Notes: generated from the letters alone by a model not told the origin. Shown: positions 38,111 to 46,185, counted from the first letter of the stretch. The stretch: DNA of 64,000 nt from SR-FBR-E99 sp963732365 (GCA_963732365.1 CAVSZC010000001.1:434001-498000), one strand, 5' to 3'. Program-made: numbers and translations.

Positions 38111-38532
38111 CCTCCGTTTTTTATATTTTCATTATAAAATCTCAGGAACGCTTCTCTTATTTCGTTCCGCACCCTTATGAATTCGGTGTGAATAAACTCC
38201 GAGGTTCCCGTTGCATGGGAGGGATCATCAAACCCGATGTGAAGGCGGTGCTTTACTTTACCCACGAAAGCTGGACAGACTTCGTTGGCCCCTCCGCATA
38301 CGGTAATCACATAATCCCACTTCTCGCCGAGATATTTGTCAACCTGGTCAGAAGTGTGGTGACTGATGTCAATGCCTGCCTCTTTCATTACCTCGACGGC
38401 CTTCGCATTAAGCTTACCTGATGCATGCGTACCTGCAGAGCATACAATCAGACTGCTGTCAAACGACTGCAGGAAACCGTGAGCCATCTGGCTGCGGCAG
38501 CTGTTTCCAGTGCATAGTATCAGTATTTTCAT
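38107..38532 (-). CDS. arsC: Thioredoxin-coupled arsenate reductase
   Basis: 141 residues with the P-loop C7-TGNSC-R13 and resolving cysteines C79 and C85 (VITVCGGANEVCP), the arrangement of the ArsC/LMW-PTP type arsenate reductase. Asp-Pro (DDPSHATG, near 103) is the acid. Overlaps arsM by 4 bp. Confidence 0.95.
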   Translation of the reverse strand: MKILILCTGNSCRSQMAHGFLQSFDSSLIVCSAGTHASGKLNAKAVEVMKEAGIDISHHTSDQVDKYLGEKWDYVITVCGGANEVCPAFVGKVKHRLHIGFDDPSHATGTSEFIHTEFIRVRNEIREAFLRFYNENIKNGG

Positions 38533-38534
38533 GA

Positions 38535-38583
38535 GTTGTCAGTTCTCAGTTATCGGTTATCAGTTATTGGTTATCAGTTCTGT
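38535..38583 (+). repeat. Heptamer array GTTATCA upstream of arsC
   Basis: Seven 7-bp units starting 3 bp before the arsC start codon: GTTGTCA, GTTCTCA, GTTATCG, GTTATCA, GTTATTG, GTTATCA, GTTCTGT. Confidence 0.75.
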
Positions 38584-38621
38584 TTGGTCTGTAATGTTAA
38601 TAAAGGCCCAATATCTATCAT

Positions 38622-38653
38622 CTCTACGCTCTACGCTCTACGCTTTACGCTCA
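38622..38653 (+). repeat. Heptamer array CTCTACG at the rhodanese 3' end
   Basis: CTCTACG x3, CTTTACG and a partial unit; the stop codon of the rhodanese-like gene lies at its edge. Confidence 0.7.
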
Positions 38654-39073
38654 CCCCTTTTTGTGCCTCGGCCTCAACTGGCAAACGCAAGAGCCGTCAA
38701 GCTGCTCAGATATATCAATCTTCAAAGGCAGTCCGTCATGCTCCCACTCTACAATACCTCCTGCAAGATTGGCAATATTTGAAAATCGTTTTTCGATAAG
38801 TATTTCCATTACCTCCTGGCTTCGGAGGCCCACCGAATCTGCAATTATTAAGGGAATATCTGCCGGGAGATCAGTATACTCTTCAAGGATCCTGCTTTTT
38901 GGGAGGTAAATCACTCTGGGCACGTTGAAACATTTGTAGCCAGTGAGTCTCTCTTCACGAACGTCTACAATAATTGCATCCCCTTCAGTCGCCTCAGAAT
39001 AGGCTTCAAGAGGTGTGAGGTTCAGGAAGCCCGAGCTTATGAATCCCTTACTATGAAATATAGTGCTCATCAC
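38651..39073 (-). CDS. Rhodanese-like protein lacking the catalytic Cys
   Basis: 140 residues with a single rhodanese domain: VDVREERLTG near 36-45, then IIADSVGLRSQEVM near 77-90 and NLAGGIVEW near 102. The position that is Cys in active rhodanese (C-x-x-G-x-R-S) is Asp79, so sulfurtransferase activity is unlikely. The C-terminal tail ends with C129-V-C131, a possible metal or persulfide site. First gene downstream of an arsenic operator, followed by arsC, arsM and acr3. Probably As or thiol handling; start could be Met1 or Met2. Confidence 0.85.
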   Translation of the reverse strand: MMSTIFHSKGFISSGFLNLTPLEAYSEATEGDAIIVDVREERLTGYKCFNVPRVIYLPKSRILEEYTDLPADIPLIIADSVGLRSQEVMEILIEKRFSNIANLAGGIVEWEHDGLPLKIDISEQLDGSCVCQLRPRHKKG

Positions 39074-39110
39074 GGCTTTTCCCCTTAGGCTAAATGACTG
39101 AATCAGATCA

Positions 39111-39141
39111 CAAATATAATCATTTCGTAAAATTACGAAAC
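39111..39141 (-). promoter_or_regulatory. ars operon promoter: -7 box plus ArsR-type operator
   Basis: On the minus strand TATATTTG (39118-39111) matches TAnnTTTG. Immediately upstream is the operator ATTTCG-TAAAATTA-CGAAAC (39122-39141, also a palindrome TTTCGTAA-AA-TTACGAAA). The operator overlaps the promoter spacer, so a bound repressor would block RNA polymerase. The start codon is 38 bp downstream. Confidence 0.7.
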
Positions 39142-39264
39142 ACTTATCAGGTTAGATTTTTTGATGTCTTCATATGTAAAATATATCTGATAACACATAC
39201 AGAAGAACCTGATTGTATCAAACAGTTTTAGTTTTATATTGCACAACCAAAAAACTTCCCTGAT

Positions 39265-40158
39265 ATGATTGACCTCATAAAATCGGCCTTAAGCAACAAT
39301 CCATTACTTTCCGGATATGATTATTTATTTCAAAACCTCGTTTTGAACTGGATTATAATCATGGTGCTTGTAGCCCTTATCTGCTTCATTGTAAGTGAAA
39401 TTACCAGAAACTACAGCCAGGTTGACAAGTTGTGGAGTCTGATGCCGATAGTTTACAGCTGGGTTACTGTGGCTGCATTTCCTTCAGCACGGTTATACCT
39501 TATGGCATCACTTGTAACAATATGGGGTCTCCGTCTCAGCTATAACTTCGGAAGAAAAGGAGGATATGATTTAATCCCCTGGAGAGGGGCTGAAGATTAC
39601 AGGTGGCAGGTGATGAGGGATCATCCTTTACTCAATAGCCGTCTGAAGTTCGGGTTATTCAATCTGCTATTCATATCGTTATACCAGAATGTCCTTATTC
39701 TGCTCTTTTCAACCCCATTGCTTCTTGCCGCCCTTTTTCAGGATAAGGCCTTGACGTTGATTGACTTAATTGCAGCATCTTTTATGCTGATGTTTATCAT
39801 AATTGAAGGAGTGGCAGACACGCAGCTGTTCAGGTTCCACCAGCAAAAGAGAAAGGCAGTGGCTGACGACGGCCGTTTCACTGAGTCGCTGAAAAAAGGA
39901 TTCATGACAGACGGATTATGGAGATTTGTAAGGCATCCTAATTTCGCTTCAGAGCAGTGCATCTGGATCAGTTTCTACTTTTTCGGTGTCGCAGCCTCCG
40001 GCAAATGGATAAACTTCACTGCTGCCGGGGCAGTGCTGCTGGTACTACTCTTTGTGGGAAGCACAATATTGACAGAAAAGATCAGCAGCAGCAAGTACCC
40101 TGACTACCAAAAGTATCAGGAAGAGGTCCCTAAATTCATTCCCCGCCTGTTCAGGTAA
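39265..40158 (+). CDS. DUF1295 membrane protein (steroid 5-alpha-reductase-like)
   Basis: 297 residues with six or seven hydrophobic segments. DUF1295 signatures: WGLRLSYNFGRKGGYDLIPWRGAEDYR near 90-115 and LWRFVRHPNFASEQCIW near 210-225, with the NADPH-like C-terminal KYPDYQKYQEEVPKFIP. Divergent from the arsenic operon. Possibly a lipid or isoprenoid reductase; no direct arsenic link is seen. Confidence 0.9.
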   Translation: MIDLIKSALSNNPLLSGYDYLFQNLVLNWIIIMVLVALICFIVSEITRNYSQVDKLWSLMPIVYSWVTVAAFPSARLYLMASLVTIWGLRLSYNFGRKGGYDLIPWRGAEDYRWQVMRDHPLLNSRLKFGLFNLLFISLYQNVLILLFSTPLLLAALFQDKALTLIDLIAASFMLMFIIIEGVADTQLFRFHQQKRKAVADDGRFTESLKKGFMTDGLWRFVRHPNFASEQCIWISFYFFGVAASGKWINFTAAGAVLLVLLFVGSTILTEKISSSKYPDYQKYQEEVPKFIPRLFR

Positions 40159-40180
40159 GATCATTGCCAGACTCAGGGCA

Positions 40181-40894
40181 TTATGCCTCTTTCACTTCAA
40201 GCAGGTATCCGACAGTCGGAATAGTGACTATCTGAACTGAAGGATCGTCTTTCAGATAGCTCCGGATCTTGGAAATAAACACATCAAGGCTTCTGCCAGT
40301 GTAGTAGTCTGATTCACCCCAGACACTCGACATGATATCATCACGTGTGACTATGGTATTCATGGCGGAGGCAAGCTTAAAGAGAATCCGGCTCTCCTTT
40401 AGGGTAATTCTCTGTGAGGACCTGTCGTTAGCCAAGGTCTGGTTGACAGGATCAAACCTGTAACGTCCTATCATCATCGGTTTTGGTTCAGGTGCAGGTT
40501 GACCCGGCAGACTCTTTTGCCTGTTAAGAACTGCGCGAATCCTGTAGAGTAACTCCTCCTCATCAAAAGGTTTGGTGATATAATCATCAACCCCCAGTCT
40601 GAAACCGTTAATCTTATCTTCTTTCATGGAACGGGCCGAAAGGATAATGACAGGAATCTCTTTGTTCAGCTCCTTTATTTTGCCCGTCAGGGTGAATCCA
40701 TCCATACCGGGAAGCATCAGGTCAATAATACAGAAATCAAACCGTGAAAGAGTGAATCCCTGCAAAGCTGATAAACCATCCCTGTAAAGTTTTACCTCAT
40801 ATCCATTTGCTTCAAGGAATTCCACAAGGAGAAATCCCAGGTTCACATCATCTTCAACAATGATTATCCTTATATTATGTTCATTGTCAACCAT
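40181..40894 (-). CDS. OmpR-family response regulator
   Basis: 237 residues from the ATG at 40894. Receiver domain with acidic pocket EDD near 14-16, phospho-acceptor Asp58 in CIIDLMLPGMDG and the switch Lys in ITKPFDEEE; then a winged-helix DNA-binding domain ending in VTIPTVGYLLEVKEA. Its start overlaps the kinase stop by 8 bp. Target genes probably nearby, such as the Cys-rich protein, but unproven. Confidence 0.93.
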   Translation of the reverse strand: MVDNEHNIRIIIVEDDVNLGFLLVEFLEANGYEVKLYRDGLSALQGFTLSRFDFCIIDLMLPGMDGFTLTGKIKELNKEIPVIILSARSMKEDKINGFRLGVDDYITKPFDEEELLYRIRAVLNRQKSLPGQPAPEPKPMMIGRYRFDPVNQTLANDRSSQRITLKESRILFKLASAMNTIVTRDDIMSSVWGESDYYTGRSLDVFISKIRSYLKDDPSVQIVTIPTVGYLLEVKEA

Positions 40895-42149
40895 TGGTTC
40901 TTGCCAGCGGCAGCTCAACGGATACTTTGAGACCACCCTCCTTACTATTTGTCAGCCTGATTTTTCCCTTCATTTTCATTATGATGTTTTTTACCTGGAA
41001 CAACCCAAGTCCAAAGCCATCAATATTATGAATATTCCCGGTGGGTATCCTGTAGTACTTTTTGAAGACATGCTCCCTGAACTCCTTGGAAATACCGGGT
41101 CCGTTGTCTTCAATATCTATCAACAAATGATCCTCCGATGCTCTCAGTGTTACTATGATTTCAGGTATTCTGTTGCAGTATTTGATCGAGTTATCGATAA
41201 GGTTACCTATTACGATATGCAAAAGGTCAAGGTTGCCGATTATGATGAAATTATCCCCGAGTCTCCTCAGTTCAACTGTTCCGCCCTTCTCCTCTATCTG
41301 TACCCTGAAGGTCTCAATAATGTCTTCTGCCACTGCCGCAACATTAATCTCCTCATCAGGCAGGTCCTTGTCAATATCGGTAAAGTTGGCATTGAGGAGT
41401 TTCTCTACTTTTTCATTCAGTTTGATCTGCTCTGTCCGTATGATCCTGGAATAGAAAGAGAGTTTTTCGTCTTTATCAATCTTCTCATTTCTCAACAGCA
41501 TGCCGTTGGCAAGCGATATATTTGTCAGAGGTGTCTTTAATTCGTGCGTGACATTGTTAACGAAGCCGAGGATGCTCTCCGAAAGCTGCTTCTCTTTTTT
41601 ATAGTAACCATAGATCAGGATGAATGAGAGAGTCACCAGAACGAGCAGAAATATTGAAAAAATAAATATGTCTCCGATCTGGGCAACAATAAAATCACGT
41701 TTCTCCGGAAATCTGAGACTCAGTGTGTACCCCGATTTTTCGAGCATCTCTTCCAGAGTCTTGCTGAGATAAAGATTCTTCCCAGGCTGGCCAGTTCCAT
41801 CATCATTGATTCTAATGATATCAAACTCAAAGTTGAGATCTATTCCATAATAATTAAGGTCGTTCTTTATCACCGACTTGATATCAGACCACTCTTCCCT
41901 GCTTTCCATGAGGAGATAGCACGAACCGCCATTGCCCTCCCTGAGGCAGTTATTTACCTCTTTGCATATGGCCTGGTTACGGGCAAGATTCTCCACAATC
42001 CTGTTCATGGCCATTGTGACGCTGTGATTGAACTGCGCCTCCTGCATCCTTGCAGCTTTTATTATCCAGGAAAACTGTATCCCGACAAGTGCAACAATTG
42101 CTGCCAGAGTAAGGATCAGTATTGTCAGATGGACTTTAGATCTCTGCAT
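40887..42149 (-). CDS. Sensor histidine kinase with Cys-rich periplasmic domain
   Basis: 420 residues. Two membrane helices (about 9-31 and 158-182) frame a periplasmic domain containing C62, C68 and C77 (AICKEVNNC...SC), candidates for metal or metalloid binding. The cytoplasmic part has the H-box THELKTPLTN (His202), the N-box NLIDNSIKYCNR, and the G-boxes DNGPGIS and GFGLGLF. Cognate regulator is translationally coupled downstream. Divergent from the Cys-rich exported protein gene. Confidence 0.92.
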   Translation of the reverse strand: MQRSKVHLTILILTLAAIVALVGIQFSWIIKAARMQEAQFNHSVTMAMNRIVENLARNQAICKEVNNCLREGNGGSCYLLMESREEWSDIKSVIKNDLNYYGIDLNFEFDIIRINDDGTGQPGKNLYLSKTLEEMLEKSGYTLSLRFPEKRDFIVAQIGDIFIFSIFLLVLVTLSFILIYGYYKKEKQLSESILGFVNNVTHELKTPLTNISLANGMLLRNEKIDKDEKLSFYSRIIRTEQIKLNEKVEKLLNANFTDIDKDLPDEEINVAAVAEDIIETFRVQIEEKGGTVELRRLGDNFIIIGNLDLLHIVIGNLIDNSIKYCNRIPEIIVTLRASEDHLLIDIEDNGPGISKEFREHVFKKYYRIPTGNIHNIDGFGLGLFQVKNIIMKMKGKIRLTNSKEGGLKVSVELPLARTNG

Positions 42150-42287
42150 GCGTCCAAAATTAATCAGAATATTAATGGCTTATTCAGATTTAACATCAGC
42201 TTAACACGAATTAACCCGGGTATAACATGTTTTGAATTTTTGACCCCTAATTTTGACACATATTATTAAGAATAAATCTATCGAGAT

Positions 42288-42659
42288 ATGAAAAAGGTAA
42301 TTATTGGTTTATCAGCGTTAATGGTCTTAAGCTTCGTTGTCATTTTTGCAGTCAAGGCTCAGAGTAATGACCAGGAAGTCAAGAAGGCAAAGGCAGAAGT
42401 TACAAAGGATTGTTCAAAGTGTCCTTCAGCTGCCAGCTGTGCAGCGGCTTCAGGCGAAGCTGCAGTGACGGCATCAGCTGCTGATCATGCTTCTATGAAA
42501 TGTGATCCGGCGAAGTGCAAGGAAGGGAAATGCGATCCGGCACAGTGCAAAGCAGGCAAGTGTGATCCGGCAGTATGCAAGACAAACTGCGCTAATGCAT
42601 CTTCCGGTGCGAAATGCGATCCGGCAATGTGCAGCCAGCATGCTGCTGTCAAGAAGTGA
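42288..42659 (+). CDS. Exported Cys-rich protein with CDPAxC repeats
   Basis: 123 residues: signal peptide to about residue 25, a Lys/Glu linker, then 12 Cys. Three tandem 10-residue units KCDPAxCKxG start at 71 (C72/C77, C82/C87, C92/C97), a fourth CDPAMC sits at 110-115, and CSKC at 42-45 plus C51 precede them. The spacing suggests bound metal or arsenic at the envelope, metallothionein-like. No family recognised. Divergent from the Cys-containing kinase, with the arsenic island on both sides. Followed by a strong terminator. Confidence 0.8.
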   Translation: MKKVIIGLSALMVLSFVVIFAVKAQSNDQEVKKAKAEVTKDCSKCPSAASCAAASGEAAVTASAADHASMKCDPAKCKEGKCDPAQCKAGKCDPAVCKTNCANASSGAKCDPAMCSQHAAVKK

Positions 42660-42701
42660 TATTAGTCTTCATTACATTGCCCGATTTAATGCCCGGCAAT
42701 G

Positions 42702-42735
42702 AAAAAATGGCTGGCAAATGACCAGCCATTTTTCG
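42702..42735 (+). terminator. Rho-independent terminator after the Cys-rich gene
   Basis: Perfect 12-bp stem AAAAATGGCTGG / CCAGCCATTTTT with a 7-nt loop, ending in a T tract. It can also work for the minus-strand arsP unit, whose last gene ends at 42809. Confidence 0.85.
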
Positions 42736-42808
42736 TATTAAGAGTTTTATGAAAGCACATGCGCCTGCACTGCCAAGGCATTGTCATTTCCGAAGTCGCT
42801 TAAAATAC

Positions 42809-44152
42809 CTAAAAAATCGAACCGTAAAGTAATCCGGAAATTGTCGCCATTACAACAACCAGGCTCACATAAACAACAGTCTTTTGACTACCTAGTATAC
42901 CCCTTATTACCAACATATTAGGCAAAGAGAGCGAGGGGCCTGCGAGGAGGAGCGCCAGAGCCGGACCTTTGCCCATACCGGAAGCCAGCAGTCCCTGGAC
43001 TATTGGCACCTCAGTCAGGGTGGCGAAATACATGAATGCTCCCACAATGGATGCGAAGAAGTTGGAAAATACTGAGTTGCCACCGACGAGTGACGAGATC
43101 CATTCGTTGGGTATTACGCCTGCAATAGTCTTTCCGTCATGTGTTGAACCGAGGAGGAAGCCGGCAGTAACAACTCCTATTGCCAGCAGTGGCAGTATCT
43201 GTTTGGCAAACCCCCATGTCGAAAGGGTCCATTCGCGGTTCTCTTCATCATTCTTATCAACAAGGGTTATTACTGCCAAAGCGATTATACCTGTGATCAT
43301 CGGAACCAGAGGTCTGAGCTTAGCGCTTTCAATAAAGGAATTTGAGAGGATGACTGATATGACGGTAACAATGGCGGCAGCTAGAACCAGCTGCCAGTTG
43401 ATTTTCAGGATCTTAATGAGTGACCAGCATAGTACAAGACTGAAAAACCCGGTGATGTACCATTTATATGACCAGATCAGATACCAGGTGCCTGAAGTAT
43501 CACCCTGCGACGGGGCTCCCCAGTTGGCAAAGACCAGGATCAGCACCAGTGTAAAGAAATGCGTTGAGGTCTGCCAGATGGGACGCTTCTCAGGCTGCGG
43601 CACAATGTTCATCTGCACCTCCTTCTTAATCTTTTCCTCCTTCCTGTAGATCAATGCCATGGTGGCACCGATGATAATACTGAATGTTACAGCACCGATT
43701 GTCCGTGCAACTCCCATCTCAAAACCGAGGATGCGGGCAGTCAGGATTATTGCAAGGATATTTATAGCCGGACCGGAATAGAGAAAAGCAATTGCCGGGC
43801 CGAGACCTGCGCCGCGCTTGTGAATGCTTGAAAAAAGCGGCAGAATGGTGCACGAACAGACGGCCAGAATGGTACCTGACATTGCTGCAACAGTGTAAGC
43901 CAGCCATTTTTTTGCATTGGCACCGAAGTACTTTATGACCGATCCCTGACTGACAAAGACCGAGATCAACCCGGCTATGAAAAATGCAGGGAGCAGACAC
44001 AGGATAACATGCTCCCTGGCATACCATTTTACGAGGTCAAAGGTTGCATCTACGGCAGTTGTAAAGCGGGCGCTTTCAACTGGCATAAAAAATGCAAATA
44101 CAAAAACCGCAATGATCCATAAGAGGATCTTTATTTCTTTCTTCAGTTCCAT
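42809..44152 (-). CDS. arsP: ArsP/DUF318-family permease
   Basis: 447 residues, about ten membrane helices, PF03773-type permease. The TVAAMSGTILAVCSCTILPLF block with a C-S-C motif is typical of ArsP-type permeases that export methylated or organic trivalent arsenicals. Located next to arsM and arsEFG genes, in line with that role. Own operator-like site at 44170-44189, 18 bp upstream. Confidence 0.85.
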   Translation of the reverse strand: MELKKEIKILLWIIAVFVFAFFMPVESARFTTAVDATFDLVKWYAREHVILCLLPAFFIAGLISVFVSQGSVIKYFGANAKKWLAYTVAAMSGTILAVCSCTILPLFSSIHKRGAGLGPAIAFLYSGPAINILAIILTARILGFEMGVARTIGAVTFSIIIGATMALIYRKEEKIKKEVQMNIVPQPEKRPIWQTSTHFFTLVLILVFANWGAPSQGDTSGTWYLIWSYKWYITGFFSLVLCWSLIKILKINWQLVLAAAIVTVISVILSNSFIESAKLRPLVPMITGIIALAVITLVDKNDEENREWTLSTWGFAKQILPLLAIGVVTAGFLLGSTHDGKTIAGVIPNEWISSLVGGNSVFSNFFASIVGAFMYFATLTEVPIVQGLLASGMGKGPALALLLAGPSLSLPNMLVIRGILGSQKTVVYVSLVVVMATISGLLYGSIF

Positions 44153-44169
44153 ATGTCGATCAAATTATC

Positions 44170-44189
44170 ATTTCGCAAAAACCCGAAAT
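44170..44189 (-). promoter_or_regulatory. ArsR-type operator upstream of arsP
   Basis: ATTTCG-CAAAAACC-CGAAAT, the same ATTTCG-N8-CGAAAY pattern as at 39122 and 45911. It is in the short gap between the arsG stop and arsP start, suggesting that arsP has its own regulated promoter. Confidence 0.6.
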
Positions 44190-44206
44190 ATTTTCATAAT
44201 TTTTTT

Positions 44207-44905
44207 TCATAACCAGACTATAATTATATACCATATACCAACCCCGATAAAGAGGACGGCAACGACCCTTCTGAACCAGATCTCAAATGCCTTTATGCGG
44301 CTGTACATCTTTCCCACATTTCCAACAGCAAATGCAAGCAGCCATGCGAATATTATCACCGGGATACCGGTTGCTATTGCAAAGACCACCGGGAGAATGA
44401 GACCGTCAGCGCTGGCAACGGTCATAGGGATCAGCATTACAAAGTAAAGCACGCCGCTGTAGGGGCAGAACGCCATGGCAAAGAGCATCCCGAGAAGAAG
44501 AGTATTCATGTAGCTGCTCCTCCCCTTCTCACCTATCTTTTCAGTGAATGATCCAATGCCCGGGAGGTTAACGGTAATAAAATCAAGCATGAACAGCCCT
44601 ATTATTATGAGAATCGGCCCGAGGAATTTCTCTCCCCAGCGCTGAAACCAGCCGGAAAGATCAATCTGTCCGGCACCTAAGTATATAATGACAGCAATGC
44701 CCGTATAACTGATTGCACGTCCCAGGGTGTAAACCAGTCCGTTTAAAAAAACACGGCGACGGTCTTCAATGTCTCGGCTGATAAATCCAATGGCAGAAAT
44801 ATTGGTTGCCAGGGGGCATGGACTGATGGCAGTCATCAGGCCAAGTATTATGGCAGTTACTACTGAATACTGGGTGTTCTCAAGGATCTTCTGAAGGAAC
44901 TCCAT
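44207..44905 (-). CDS. arsG: ArsG-family aromatic arsenical efflux permease (CcdA-like)
   Basis: 232 residues, six membrane helices, CcdA/DsbD-type fold with the paired cysteines C30 (ISPCPLATN) and C147 (AFCPYSGVLYF). In the family this permease of arsEFG operons acts on aromatic arsenicals, as in Shewanella putrefaciens. Adjacent arsF and arsE genes support the assignment. 5 bp after arsF. Confidence 0.88.
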   Translation of the reverse strand: MEFLQKILENTQYSVVTAIILGLMTAISPCPLATNISAIGFISRDIEDRRRVFLNGLVYTLGRAISYTGIAVIIYLGAGQIDLSGWFQRWGEKFLGPILIIIGLFMLDFITVNLPGIGSFTEKIGEKGRSSYMNTLLLGMLFAMAFCPYSGVLYFVMLIPMTVASADGLILPVVFAIATGIPVIIFAWLLAFAVGNVGKMYSRIKAFEIWFRRVVAVLFIGVGIWYIIIVWL

Positions 44906-44910
44906 CTGAC

Positions 44911-45348
44911 CTATTGAAGCGATTTCAGAAGCGGATCGATTGCTTTCTTTATCTCTGCCCTGAGTTTATCAGGACTGGTTTTGGCGTACATGAATCCTTT
45001 GTCTGTAAGGTCAATGCGCGTGTCCCCGCTTATTATCAGGAGGCTTTGACCCGTAGCCTTGCATTTCTCAACTGCAGCCTGTGATTTTTCATCCTCAAGA
45101 TTCAGAACAATATAGCTTACTGTACCTTTATCCAACTCATCGGGATAAAGTGCCTGAATTGCGTTCCTGGTCTCATTTTCGACCGCCTGGCATGTCACAC
45201 AACGGCGGGTGAGATGAAAATAATAGACCTCAACCTTATCACCGGCATTCACGGTTATCTCCTCAGTTGCAGAAGTCTTTGCAGTCCTGAAAGCATACAC
45301 TGCAATCACGGCAACCAACACAGCTGAAATAAGAATGATCTTCTTCAT
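44911..45348 (-). CDS. arsF: ArsF-family thioredoxin-like exported protein
   Basis: 145 residues: N-terminal membrane anchor, then a thioredoxin-like domain with C50-V-T-C53 (RRCVTCQAVENE). Matches the ArsF subunit of arsEFG (annotated in databases as part of nitrophenyl-arsenical resistance). It probably passes electrons through the CcdA-like ArsG. 12 bp after arsE. Confidence 0.85.
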   Translation of the reverse strand: MKKIILISAVLVAVIAVYAFRTAKTSATEEITVNAGDKVEVYYFHLTRRCVTCQAVENETRNAIQALYPDELDKGTVSYIVLNLEDEKSQAAVEKCKATGQSLLIISGDTRIDLTDKGFMYAKTSPDKLRAEIKKAIDPLLKSLQ

Positions 45349-45360
45349 AGTTTTGTCATG

Positions 45361-45597
45361 TTATCTGGTTATAATCTTTCTGAGCTCGTCAGCTGAGGGT
45401 ACACGGCCTTTCAGAACCACCTTCCCATCAATTACCAGGGCAGGAGTAGTCATCACACCGTAATTCATTATGGCAACGATGTCTTCGACTTTGGTCACCG
45501 TTGCATCAATCCCGTTCTGCTCTACCACCTGGCGGGTAAGTTGTTCAAGGGTCTTGCATTTAGGGCACCCCGGACCCAGGATCTTGATTTCCATCAT
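45361..45597 (-). CDS. arsE: ArsE-type small thioredoxin
   Basis: 78 residues, TM0996/MTH895-type glutaredoxin-like fold with C11-P-K-C14 (GPGCPKC) and the cis-Pro segment MTTPALVIDG. Stands directly after arsR with no gap. Probably the cytoplasmic electron donor of the arsEFG pathway. Confidence 0.88.
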   Translation of the reverse strand: MMEIKILGPGCPKCKTLEQLTRQVVEQNGIDATVTKVEDIVAIMNYGVMTTPALVIDGKVVLKGRVPSADELRKIITR

Positions 45598-45906
45598 CTA
45601 TCTTTTAAAGAATTTATCCATGAGTATGTTTGCCTCTTCCCAGTTCTCACGGTTGATACAATATTTAATATACGGAGGATTAATCTCTCCCTGAATGAGT
45701 CCCGCCTTCTTGAGTTCCTTCAGATGCTCCGAGAGGGTAGACCGGGCAATGGGCAGCTCTTCAGCCATATCACCGCTGTAACAGCATTTGTCAAGATTGT
45801 TGACAAGAAAGTCAATCACAAATACACGGACCGGGTGAGATAAAGCCTTTGAATAACGGGCCAGTTTCTCCTGGTCTGAGGTGTAATATTTCTTCTTCTC
45901 GCTCAT
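45598..45906 (-). CDS. arsR: ArsR-family metalloregulator
   Basis: 102 residues from the ATG at 45906. Winged helix with the Cys pair C41-C42 (LDKCCYSGD), the usual As(III)-binding region of Bacteroidota ArsR in place of ELCVCDL, then STLSEHLKELKKAGLI (recognition helix) and C83. Upstream ATG codons exist but fall in the operator/promoter. Heads the arsR-arsE-arsF-arsG unit and is expected to bind the ATTTCG-N8-CGAAAY sites. Confidence 0.92.
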   Translation of the reverse strand: MSEKKKYYTSDQEKLARYSKALSHPVRVFVIDFLVNNLDKCCYSGDMAEELPIARSTLSEHLKELKKAGLIQGEINPPYIKYCINRENWEEANILMDKFFKR

Positions 45907-45910
45907 TTTC

Positions 45911-45937
45911 ATTTCGGGAAATGACGAAACAAAAATA
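45911..45937 (-). promoter_or_regulatory. arsR operator and -7 box
   Basis: Operator ATTTCG-GGAAATGA-CGAAAC (45911-45930), which also contains the palindrome TCATTTC-GG-GAAATGA (45909-45924). It directly follows a minus-strand -7 box TATTTTTG (45937-45930), so it overlaps the expected transcription start. An autoregulatory site for ArsR is likely. Confidence 0.7.
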
Positions 45938-45984
45938 GCTGTTATTATCACACAAACCATATGACCGGTAGAAAAACATTATTT

Positions 45985-46185
45985 TATGATCTACGACCAT
46001 CAAAATATATTTATAATTCGCTTTTCTACAATATTTTGACCTTCTACGAAGGTCTCGTTTTCAGGCAGCAGCTGAGTTTTCTCCTCCTGCATAAGAATAG
46101 TCCGGGCTTTTTTTGATCATCGTAGATGATCATATTATTGTAGCAAAATGATCGTATCAAACCATTGATCTTCGTAGATGATCAA
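45985..46185. promoter_or_regulatory. Four related 17-bp palindromes in the arsR-racemase gap
   Basis: Sites: 45985-46001 (TATGATC-TAC-GACCATC), 46038-46054 (GACCTTC-TAC-GAAGGTC, perfect), 46114-46132 (TGATCATC-GTA-GATGATCA, perfect), 46165-46185 (TTGATCTTC-GTA-GATGATCAA, one mismatch). The first two carry TAC and the last two GTA, with centre spacings near 53, 77 and 52 bp, a mirror arrangement. This gap (45907-46280) has no gene; the first part is the arsR promoter. Confidence 0.6.

Noticed and set aside
45985..46185. CRISPR array from the repeated palindromes
   Set aside because: Only four imperfect sites, uneven spacing, changing orientation, and no cas gene.
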